Shown here: positions 9,653 through 17,129 of the stretch, in pieces
Layout: every line of letters begins with the position of its first letter
Numbering within the stretch: the first letter of the stretch is position 1
Assembly: GCF_950066645.1 (NCBI RefSeq)
Contig: NZ_CATMFB010000001.1
Location: 124,001 to 188,000 of the forward strand
DNA: 64,000 bases
DNA from: an uncultured Thalassolituus sp.
GTDB lineage: Bacteria > Pseudomonadota > Gammaproteobacteria > Pseudomonadales > Oceanobacteraceae
Direction of reading: 5' to 3'
The notes under the pieces: generated by a model
The model's input: the letters and a program-made list of their open reading frames with translations, nothing else
Databases searched by the model: none
Told to the model about the DNA's origin: nothing
Translations under genes and position numbers: made by a program

Positions 9653-10423
9653 ATGAATCCATCCAGTCTGTTTGATCTGTCCGGTCGTGTTGCTCTGGTG
9701 ACGGGAGCAAGCCGGGGTATTGGTGAAGCGGTTGCAAAGCTGCTGGCGTCAGCCGGAGCGCACGTCATTGTCTCCAGCCGGAAAATTGAAGGCTGTCAGG
9801 CGGTTGCAGATGCGATTAACAATGACGGTGGCAGTGCCGAAGCGATGGCGTGTCATATCGGCGAAATGGAGCAGATTTCTGCGACGTTTGCACAGATCGA
9901 AGCCAGTCACGGTAAGCTGGATATTCTGGTTAATAATGCCGCCACCAACCCTTATTTCGGCCACATTCTGGATACAGACCCAGCCGCCTTCAGTAAAACG
10001 GTTGATGTGAATGTCCGTGGATATTTCTTCATGTGTAGCCTGGGCGGCAAACTTATGAAAAAAAATGGTGGGGGCAGCATCATCAATGTGGCATCGGTGA
10101 ATGGTGTGGTGCCGGGTGATTTTCAGGGCATTTATTCCATCACCAAATCATCGGTCATTGCGATGACCAAGGCCTTTGCCAAAGAGTGCGCGCAGATGGG
10201 TATTCGCGTAAATGCGCTCCTGCCGGGTCTGACTGATACAAAATTCGCCAGTGCGCTGACCAGCAATCAGGCCATCCTGAAGCAGGCGATGATGCATATC
10301 CCGATGAAACGCGTGGCGATGCCGGAAGAAATGGCGGGTACCGTGTTGTACCTAGCGTCAGATGCGTCCAGCTACACCACAGGTACCTGCATTAATGTCG
10401 ATGGCGGTTATCTGTTGGTCTGA
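9653..10423 (+). CDS. SDR family oxidoreductase (3-oxoacyl reductase-like)
   Basis: The second short-chain dehydrogenase of this operon, 256 residues. It carries TGASRGIGEAVA (cofactor), NNAATNPYFG, a catalytic Ser, Y-S-I-T-K and the C-terminal YLASDASSYTTGTCINVDGGY block common to FabG-like enzymes. An AGGAG Shine-Dalgarno lies just upstream. The two SDRs are not close paralogues, so they probably act on different intermediates. It is the last gene of the operon and a GC-rich hairpin follows. Confidence 0.9.
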   Translation: MNPSSLFDLSGRVALVTGASRGIGEAVAKLLASAGAHVIVSSRKIEGCQAVADAINNDGGSAEAMACHIGEMEQISATFAQIEASHGKLDILVNNAATNPYFGHILDTDPAAFSKTVDVNVRGYFFMCSLGGKLMKKNGGGSIINVASVNGVVPGDFQGIYSITKSSVIAMTKAFAKECAQMGIRVNALLPGLTDTKFASALTSNQAILKQAMMHIPMKRVAMPEEMAGTVLYLASDASSYTTGTCINVDGGYLLV

Positions 10424-10431
10424 TCGCTAAC

Positions 10432-10460
10432 ACGGGCTCCTGTGGTCAGCAGGTGCCCGT
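10432..10460. terminator. Hairpin between convergent genes, probable terminator
   Basis: Arms ACGGGC (10432-10437) and GCCCGT (10455-10460) enclose a second pair CCTG/CAGG. There is no T-tract on either side, so rho-independent function is uncertain. The position between the convergent SDR and subtilase genes fits a terminator. Confidence 0.4.
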
Positions 10461-10469
10461 ATCGCTCCG

Positions 10470-13265
10470 TTATTCGACGGTAGAGCGTTTAACCGGGGTG
10501 GTTGATGTGTCTGAGCTTTCTGGCTCCTGCTTTACCACAGGCACGCTGCGTTGCGCCTGAATGGAAGCGGCACCGCTGCCCAGGCCAGAAACGATACTGA
10601 CGATAAAATCGATGCCCGTTACGTCCGCTGAGACTGCAATGACCTCTTCTGAGATGGAATCAGGGTAACCGCCACAGGTCTCGCCGTTCTGGCAGATGTA
10701 GTAATCCACATCAATATCTGAACCACCGGTTACGCGATAGCTGCCTGCCGGTACGCCTTCCACCGTGTAGGTGCCATCGGCATTTACCAGCGCTTCTGCC
10801 GCGACTTCGCCCGTAATGTCGTCAATCACCAGAACGTACTGCGGTGCAGAATCTCCCAGGTCAACGATTTCACCAACCAACATAGAAACACGGACTTCGA
10901 GCGGATTGCCATCGTCCGGCGTGAACAGAATCAGCCCTTCATAAATACCATCAAGAAGGTCTGTGCGGTCAATGTTCAGAGTGTACTCACCCAGTCCGTC
11001 AGTAGTGAGGCTGGCATCGAGTGACATCCAGTCTTCACTGACTTCTGCCGTGACGGCGGGGTCGTCGGCATTGTCGTTGATATTGCTCAGCGTAAATGAA
11101 ATAGCGCTGCTGCTGCCCATGGAGAGGGCGTCCGGGTCCGCTTCCAGGACTGGAACCGGCGTAATAGCGCCGCCGCCTGCCAGATCATTTGCTGCATTCA
11201 CGGCTTTATAAGCATTGATCAGTCCGTGTCCGAAGTCGTTATCGCGGCCTGTGCTGCCGATATCGTCGGTCAGGCTGCCATTGGCGAGCAGATCATCTAC
11301 ATTCTGTGGCGTCAGTTCTGGATACACCGCCTTCATCAAAGCAATCACACCGGCGACATGAGGTGACGCCATGGATGTGCCCTGCTGCAGGTTATAGTCC
11401 TCGGCGCGGGTGCCTGTGCTGTCATCGACGGAGGTACTGACGACACCATCGCTCTGAAGGTCGCCGTTGGTGTCATATCGCAGGTCGCCACCCGGTGCTG
11501 CGACATCAATTTTACTGCCGTAGTTTGAATAATAGGCGCGGGAGTTGTTGGGGGCGGTGGCACTGACTGAAATAACCCCATCGTAAGACGCAGGGTAAAA
11601 CGCTTGGGAAGAGTCTTCATTACCCGCCGCGGCGACAATAATCACGCCCTGGTTCCGGGCCGCGGTGATGGCTTCCTGTTCGGCGTCACTACTGAACTCG
11701 CTACCCAGAGAGAGATTGATAATGTCGGCTTTTTTCGTAGGCAATGTATTGCTGTCGTTACTGAGACGGGCGGCAAAACGAATGCACTGAATAATATCGT
11801 ACGACGTGCCTTCACCGTTCAGGCCAAGTGCTCTGAGAGGCATCACCTTAGTATCGCCGCCCACACCGGCACCGCCGCGGTTATTGCCAGTAATCGCAGC
11901 CACTGTGCCACTGACGTGGGTCCCATGCCAACTGCTGGCCCCCTGCTGATTGCTGTCGCCAGGGTCGTCCGGGTTATTGTCTATGCCATTGCCATCACGG
12001 CTGACTGCCGCATTAGAGATAAAGTCATAACCGCTCACCAGCTTGCCGGAGAGGTCCGGATGATTGAGAAATACCCCGGTATCAATAACTGCGACGGTGA
12101 CATCTGATGAACCACTGGTCAGATCCCAGGCCTGCGGCAGTTTGATATCGTTGTAGTGATATTGATAGCGGTACAGCGGATCGTTTGGTGTGAGAACGGC
12201 CTTCCGCACATAGTTAGGTTCGGCATATTCAACATCATCACGTGCATTCAGCGCTTTGATCGTGTTGAGCGTCTCTCGGTGATTGAATGCCCCGGGCATT
12301 TTCTGTGCAAACTTTGACTTCTGTTGCTGGGTCTGGAGTGTCAGAGGCGCACTGATAGTCGCTCTTACAGGATAATCACTGGCGCTGCTCAGTGCGGTGA
12401 CCTGATGCCCATAGGCCATAACGCTGTTGCCTGTCGCTTTGATCGAGCTCGCACTGTCTTTCCAGCGGATCAGAGCTTCACCGGGAACAAAGTCAGTAGA
12501 TAGCGGGGACGTGTTACCAGTACTGACGATGCTGGTTTCGGCAGCGGTAAGCTGCAGAACATATTTTGAAATTCCTGAATACGCACTGACCAGCAGCAGA
12601 TACTCACCATCTGCCGGAACAGTAATTTCTTCTGTCGCCTCGGTACCGTTAGATGTGCTGATCGGCAGGCCCGTCAGGGAATCGGGATCATAAAGGTAGA
12701 GATCAAGGTCGCCCTGGTATATTCCTTCCGTTGTATTGCCATCATCATCAACAACGTTCAGCGTGATGACCTGACCGCGCTGCAGAGAGACGCTGTAAAA
12801 ATCGTCCTCATCGTAGTTGCTCGCGAAACGCTCCAACGATCCATTCTGACTGGCCTGTGCACCGGTGCCGGTTTTCGAGGCAAAGCCCTGAACGGTAACA
12901 ATGTTGGGAAGGGGTTGAGGGTTATCAGGATCATTATTGCTGATAAACGACGCGTTAATATCGTTCAGATCTGAGTCGATGACCAGGTTAGACGAGGTAT
13001 ACAGCTGGCCACTGACGTTATAGGTCGGTTCACTGCCTCCACCACCTCCGGTGCAGGCGCTTATGACAGATGTCGCCAGAAGGGTGCTTGCGAGGCGGCT
13101 GGCTGTTGAATAACTCTGAGTGCTGTTGCAGTTATCTGGGTTAGGACGCGGCATAGATGGGATCTCGTTTTCCTCAATCTCAGATGTAGAGCCACTGCTC
13201 TGAAGCAGGCAGCCTGACATCATCATAACGGATGTGATCATGGCCGGCAGAAACAGGATTCTCAT
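10470..13265 (-). CDS. Subtilisin-like (S8) serine protease, predicted lipoprotein
   Basis: A secreted subtilase of 931 residues. From the chosen start it has a lipoprotein-type signal peptide (MRILFLPAMITSVMMMSGC, Cys 19) preceded by a good AGGGAAG Shine-Dalgarno; the upstream ATG at 13289 lacks one. A second lipobox-like segment (LLATSVISAC, Cys 71) follows and leads into a run of glycines. Next come a PPC-like beta domain (about 120-240), an I9-type propeptide (about 260-350) ending in YAEPNYV, and the catalytic domain with Asp 395 (VIDTGV), His 447 (HGTHVSGT) and Ser 631 (GTSMASPHVAG). The last 200 residues look like beta-sandwich domains. The full triad predicts an active extracellular or surface protease; the substrate is unknown. 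Confidence 0.92.
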   Translation of the reverse strand: MRILFLPAMITSVMMMSGCLLQSSGSTSEIEENEIPSMPRPNPDNCNSTQSYSTASRLASTLLATSVISACTGGGGGSEPTYNVSGQLYTSSNLVIDSDLNDINASFISNNDPDNPQPLPNIVTVQGFASKTGTGAQASQNGSLERFASNYDEDDFYSVSLQRGQVITLNVVDDDGNTTEGIYQGDLDLYLYDPDSLTGLPISTSNGTEATEEITVPADGEYLLLVSAYSGISKYVLQLTAAETSIVSTGNTSPLSTDFVPGEALIRWKDSASSIKATGNSVMAYGHQVTALSSASDYPVRATISAPLTLQTQQQKSKFAQKMPGAFNHRETLNTIKALNARDDVEYAEPNYVRKAVLTPNDPLYRYQYHYNDIKLPQAWDLTSGSSDVTVAVIDTGVFLNHPDLSGKLVSGYDFISNAAVSRDGNGIDNNPDDPGDSNQQGASSWHGTHVSGTVAAITGNNRGGAGVGGDTKVMPLRALGLNGEGTSYDIIQCIRFAARLSNDSNTLPTKKADIINLSLGSEFSSDAEQEAITAARNQGVIIVAAAGNEDSSQAFYPASYDGVISVSATAPNNSRAYYSNYGSKIDVAAPGGDLRYDTNGDLQSDGVVSTSVDDSTGTRAEDYNLQQGTSMASPHVAGVIALMKAVYPELTPQNVDDLLANGSLTDDIGSTGRDNDFGHGLINAYKAVNAANDLAGGGAITPVPVLEADPDALSMGSSSAISFTLSNINDNADDPAVTAEVSEDWMSLDASLTTDGLGEYTLNIDRTDLLDGIYEGLILFTPDDGNPLEVRVSMLVGEIVDLGDSAPQYVLVIDDITGEVAAEALVNADGTYTVEGVPAGSYRVTGGSDIDVDYYICQNGETCGGYPDSISEEVIAVSADVTGIDFIVSIVSGLGSGAASIQAQRSVPVVKQEPESSDTSTTPVKRSTVE

Positions 13266-13423
13266 ATCTTCCCTGAAAGTAATGGTCAATCATGCCCAGA
13301 GTATCAGGCACGGCGCGCCAGGGCCAATGGGGTTCCTCGCATATCGCCCCATGATTCTGACTGATAGGCCCAGACCTATGCCTGAGGTACTCTGCGGATT
13401 CAGTCGACAGGCATGGAGGCCAT

Positions 13424-14938
13424 ATGTCACTCGCACGGATTTATACGCGGGCTCAGCTGGGAATAGAAGCCCCTTTGGTACAGGTGGAAGTGCATCTTTC
13501 CGGTGGTCTGCCGTCGCTCAGTCTGGTCGGGATGCCAGAAACTGCGGTCAAAGAATCGAAAGATCGGGTCCGCAGTGCCATTCTCAACAGCCATTTTGAG
13601 TTTCCAGCGAAACGTATCACGATCAATCTTTCCCCGGCCGACCTGCCGAAAGAGGGTGGGCGTTATGATCTGGCAATTGCGCTTGGCATTCTGGCGGCGT
13701 CAGAGCAGATACCCGCTCAGCGCCTGGAGGAGTTTGAGTTTGTCGGAGAACTCGCGCTCAGCGGTGCGTTGCAGCCAGTATCCGGGATTCTGCCAACGAC
13801 CCTGCGGGCGAGCCGCCAGGGACACGGATTGGTGATTCCACAGGCCAATGCAGAAGAGGCGTCGTTATGCCGCGATGCCCGCTGCCTGGCAGCATCAAGT
13901 CTCAGTGAAGTGACAGCCTGGCTGCATGGCCAGGATGCTCTGGCGCTGGTCGAGCCCTTTGCCGGACAAGCCCGTGAGCAGGTCCGGCAGGGCGACCTGA
14001 CCGATGTGAAGGGACAGCCTGGCGCACGCCGGGCATTGGAAATAGCGGCAGCAGGCAAGCATAACCTGTTGTTTATCGGCCCACCGGGCACGGGCAAAAC
14101 CATGCTGGCCAGCCGTCTGCCGGGGATACTCCCGCCAATGAGTGAAGACGAAGCACTTGAATCAGCCTCGGTGTCGTCAGTCAGCCATCAATCCGGAGAC
14201 TGGCGCCAGCGCTGGGGGCAGCGACCTTTTCGCGCGCCGCATCACACGGCGTCTGGCGTCGCGCTGGTTGGCGGGGGAGGAAACCCTAAGCCCGGGGAGA
14301 TATCGCTGGCACACGGCGGTGTACTGTTTCTGGATGAACTACCGGAGTACAGCCGGAAAGTGCTGGATGTACTGCGTGAACCCCTCGAAAGTGGTGAGAT
14401 TGTCATCAGCCGCGCCAACCGCTCGGTGACTTACCCCAGTCGTTTTCAGCTGATAGCTGCAATGAATCCGTGCCCCTGCGGTTATTTTGGCGACAGCTCA
14501 GGGCGTTGTCAGTGTTCACCGGATCAGGTGCGTCGCTATCAGGGGCAGACATCGGGGCCGCTCCTTGACCGGATTGACCTGCACGTTGATGTTCCGCCGG
14601 TCTCACCGGGGCTATTACAGCAGGCGCCGCCGTCGGAGGCTTCGATACAGGTGCAGAACCGGGTTGTGGCTGCGCGGGAGCGGCAGCTGACACGGCAGGG
14701 CTGCGCTAATGGAGAGCTTGCCGGCAGCCTGCGCGACCGGGTCTGCAGGCTCAGTAACGAAGATCAGGTGTGGTTTCTCGACATGATTGAGCGGCTGAAC
14801 CTTTCGGCACGTTCATTTCATCGATTGCTGACGGTAGCACGTACGATTGCTGATCTGGCAGCGCAGGACGACATCGGCCGGATGCACCTGATGGAGGCTG
14901 TTGGCTTCCGCGCACTGGATCGCTATCGCAGTCACTGA
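13424..14938 (+). CDS. comM: YifB/ComM family Mg-chelatase-like AAA+ ATPase
   Basis: ComM is a hexameric branch-migration helicase that helps integrate transformed DNA during natural transformation. The 504 residues start with MSLARIYTRAQLGIEAPLVQVEVHL, typical of the family, followed by the Lon-like domain (NLSPADLPKEGGRYDLAIALGIL). The AAA+ domain has Walker A GPPGTGKTM (about residue 220), Walker B LFLDELPEY and the NPCPCGYFGD Cys cluster. The C-terminal Mg-chelatase domain ends LSARSFHRLLTVARTIADLA. The start has a GGAGG Shine-Dalgarno. The gene is intact. Confidence 0.95.
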   Translation: MSLARIYTRAQLGIEAPLVQVEVHLSGGLPSLSLVGMPETAVKESKDRVRSAILNSHFEFPAKRITINLSPADLPKEGGRYDLAIALGILAASEQIPAQRLEEFEFVGELALSGALQPVSGILPTTLRASRQGHGLVIPQANAEEASLCRDARCLAASSLSEVTAWLHGQDALALVEPFAGQAREQVRQGDLTDVKGQPGARRALEIAAAGKHNLLFIGPPGTGKTMLASRLPGILPPMSEDEALESASVSSVSHQSGDWRQRWGQRPFRAPHHTASGVALVGGGGNPKPGEISLAHGGVLFLDELPEYSRKVLDVLREPLESGEIVISRANRSVTYPSRFQLIAAMNPCPCGYFGDSSGRCQCSPDQVRRYQGQTSGPLLDRIDLHVDVPPVSPGLLQQAPPSEASIQVQNRVVAARERQLTRQGCANGELAGSLRDRVCRLSNEDQVWFLDMIERLNLSARSFHRLLTVARTIADLAAQDDIGRMHLMEAVGFRALDRYRSH

Positions 14939-14997
14939 GTGGCAACTCAGTGATAATCAGCCACACTGAAGAAAAGCGCCGGGCATAAGGAGTGACG

Positions 14998-15177
14998 GTG
15001 GAACGTCGTCTGATCGTTTTTCTGCTGTGGATAGCTGTCGCTGTTGCTCTGCTGACCTGGTATCACGTTAAGAGAGTGAGCCCCTTCGAAAAGTCGGCGG
15101 TGTTTGCGCCTTATATCGATGAACAACAGGAGTCGCAGTCGCCGGATGGCAGGCCGGAGGCAAAAGTGCGGAAGTAG
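14998..15177 (+). CDS. Small single-pass membrane protein
   Basis: A 59-residue protein read from GTG, with AAGGAG placed 5 bp upstream; a GTG at 14992 would overlap that site. Residues 5-20 (LIVFLLWIAVAVALL) form one transmembrane segment, followed by TWYHVKRVSPFEKSAVFAPY and a polar, Lys/Arg-ending tail. It is not a family I recognise. The next gene encodes a second small membrane protein that also has LTWYH and a nearby SP dipeptide, so the two look like diverged duplicates. It lies directly downstream of comM. Confidence 0.6.
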   Translation: MERRLIVFLLWIAVAVALLTWYHVKRVSPFEKSAVFAPYIDEQQESQSPDGRPEAKVRK

Positions 15178-15180
15178 CGT

Positions 15181-15300
15181 ATGAAGCACAAAGATCTTTT
15201 TGTATTTCTGGCGGTGATCGGACTGATTATCGGTGGACTGACCTGGTACCACCTGGCGACGCCCAGCCCTTACACCAGTGAAGTTTTTTTCGGACAATAG
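15181..15300 (+). CDS. Very small membrane protein, paralogue of the preceding one
   Basis: A 39-residue protein. The start ATG has GGAAG 6 bp upstream and lies 3 bp after the previous stop. One transmembrane segment (FVFLAVIGLIIGGL) leads into TWYHLATPSPYTSEVFFGQ. The shared LTWYH-x-SP signature with the upstream protein, the paired arrangement and the good ribosome-binding site argue that it is real despite its size. The function is unknown. Its stop codon directly abuts the stop codon of the converging EAL gene, with no base between. Confidence 0.55.
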   Translation: MKHKDLFVFLAVIGLIIGGLTWYHLATPSPYTSEVFFGQ

Positions 15301-16920
15301 TCAGAACAGGCTTTGCTGACCTGAGTAATCGCACAGCACCGCTTCGTGCACACTGGCGCGTTCAACCAGCTTGTCCATAGACATCGGCTGGGCATAGAAA
15401 TACCCCTGCACCCGATCACACCCAAGTGAATTGATCACATCCAGACAACGCTGATCTTCCACCCCTTCGGCGGTAGTCTCCAGTCCCAGACGCCGCGCGA
15501 GATCCAGCATTGCCGAGACAATATGAAGTTGCGGTAATGACTCATCGCTGCCGGACAGCGGAGTAACAAACGCGCGGTCCAGCTTGATGCCTGTGATCGG
15601 CAGGTCGCTGAGATGTGAGAGCGAAGAAAAGCCAGTGCCGAAATCGTCGAGCACAATATGAACGCCTGCCTGTTTCAGTGTCTGAAGGTTATACAGAGAC
15701 ACACTGGCATCCAGCATCATCGCGGTTTCTGTCAGTTCAAGTTCCAGGCAGCGGGCCGGGACACGATATTCTTCAAGCAGACTGAGAACTTTTTCAGCGT
15801 AGTCCGGATCTGCCACCTCCGGAAAGGATACGTTCACTGACATGCGCAGGGTCACGCCCTGTTCGCTCAGCCGGTGCCAGGCCTGCAGCGTCTCGCGCAT
15901 AGCCCAGGTGCCCAGTGTCCGGATCAGTCCGGCCATTTCTGCATCGCGGATAAAAGTAGTGGGAGGCACGACGCCCAGATTCGGGTGCAGCCAGCGCAGC
16001 AGAGCCTCTGCGCCAGTCATGCGCCCAGTGTGGGTATCGAACTGCGGCTGAAACTCGAGATAAAACTCTTTGCTGCGCATCGCGCGGATCAGGTCATGAA
16101 CGACCAGCGATTCGGTGGTGCTGAGTGCGCGTGATCCGAGGCCGCTCTGTAACATGCGGATGCGCTCGACCTGACGGACACACTTCTGCAGGGCACCGCC
16201 CAGATCATCGTAGTTGCTGATCGGCGCGGGACCGCTGAGAAAGGCGGTCCAAAGGTAATTGATGTCGTCTTCGAAGGACTTCATCCACTTCTTGGACAGG
16301 GCTTCAGCATCCCGGCTTATAACAACAAACTGGTCATCGAGAAGTTTGCCCAGCAGGGCATCGTCCGGGGCCTGAGCGCGCAGCTGATGTTCAAACGATT
16401 GCTGTGTAGCAAGGCGAAGTTCTGCACTGTCACCGGCGGCCGCAGGGCGCCACCGACAGCTTACCAGCTGAATAAAAAGGCCGTCTTCGCATTCTGTGCG
16501 GGCACGGAACTGGCGAATCCAGGTGTGTCGGGGAAGAAGCGGCCGGAGCTGTCCCTGAACGCAGGCGAACAGATCGTGCAGTCCATGGCGTAAGGCCTGG
16601 GGCGACATCTGGTGCTCATCCAGCCAGGTGCAGGCGTCGGGGTAATAGGCGCGTTCTTCCGGGCGACCGATGATCAGGGTGGGAATATGCAGACTCAGCT
16701 CCTGTACGCGGTCCCGCAGGCCCGGGTCCCGGTGTGGAGCAACCACAATAGCCATATGTCCACTGGGGACCGGCAGAAATGCATCCAGCATGCCGGTGCG
16801 CATGGTTATTTCTGATTCTTCTGCCTCACGGTCAAGCCAGTTAATCAGCAGATCCGGGAGAGCTCTCTCCGTGCCCAGTACCAGCAGCGGTGGTAGACGA
16901 TTTGCCGTCTGTTGGTTCAT
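15301..16920 (-). CDS. EAL domain protein with degenerate GGDEF region (c-di-GMP phosphodiesterase)
   Basis: A 539-residue cytoplasmic protein predicted to hydrolyse cyclic-di-GMP. The C-terminal EAL domain (about residues 285-535) keeps the catalytic set: EALLRW, a conserved Asn (SVNVS), ELTET, DDFGTG, KLDRAF, the Glu of TAEGVED and QGYFYAQPM. The middle section resembles a GGDEF fold without GGDEF, and the first 130 residues look receiver-like but have no clear phosphorylation site. No transmembrane segment is visible. I chose the ATG at 16920 (MNQQTANRL); the 37 extra residues of the longer frame look non-coding. The signal it senses cannot be inferred. Confidence 0.88.
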   Translation of the reverse strand: MNQQTANRLPPLLVLGTERALPDLLINWLDREAEESEITMRTGMLDAFLPVPSGHMAIVVAPHRDPGLRDRVQELSLHIPTLIIGRPEERAYYPDACTWLDEHQMSPQALRHGLHDLFACVQGQLRPLLPRHTWIRQFRARTECEDGLFIQLVSCRWRPAAAGDSAELRLATQQSFEHQLRAQAPDDALLGKLLDDQFVVISRDAEALSKKWMKSFEDDINYLWTAFLSGPAPISNYDDLGGALQKCVRQVERIRMLQSGLGSRALSTTESLVVHDLIRAMRSKEFYLEFQPQFDTHTGRMTGAEALLRWLHPNLGVVPPTTFIRDAEMAGLIRTLGTWAMRETLQAWHRLSEQGVTLRMSVNVSFPEVADPDYAEKVLSLLEEYRVPARCLELELTETAMMLDASVSLYNLQTLKQAGVHIVLDDFGTGFSSLSHLSDLPITGIKLDRAFVTPLSGSDESLPQLHIVSAMLDLARRLGLETTAEGVEDQRCLDVINSLGCDRVQGYFYAQPMSMDKLVERASVHEAVLCDYSGQQSLF

Positions 16921-17129
16921 TCCCTGTGTGTCCCCATAAAAGTCGGAAGCCCCAGATACATATAGGCGACATTTGCAGAATTTGCGAAAAATTGACGTAA
17001 ATAGCTCCTTCGGGCGCAACCCACCGCTCAACCTGACTCATAGCGAAATCTCAGTGACAGAAGTTACCGGGGGCGATTTCATATGCGGGCAATGCTGGTA
17101 GAATCTGCGCTCGAAACAGAGGTGTTCAA

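Noticed and set aside
10432-10460. A riboswitch or attenuator after the SDR gene
   Set aside because: The hairpin lies after a stop codon between convergent genes with no downstream gene on the same strand, so a terminator is the simpler reading.
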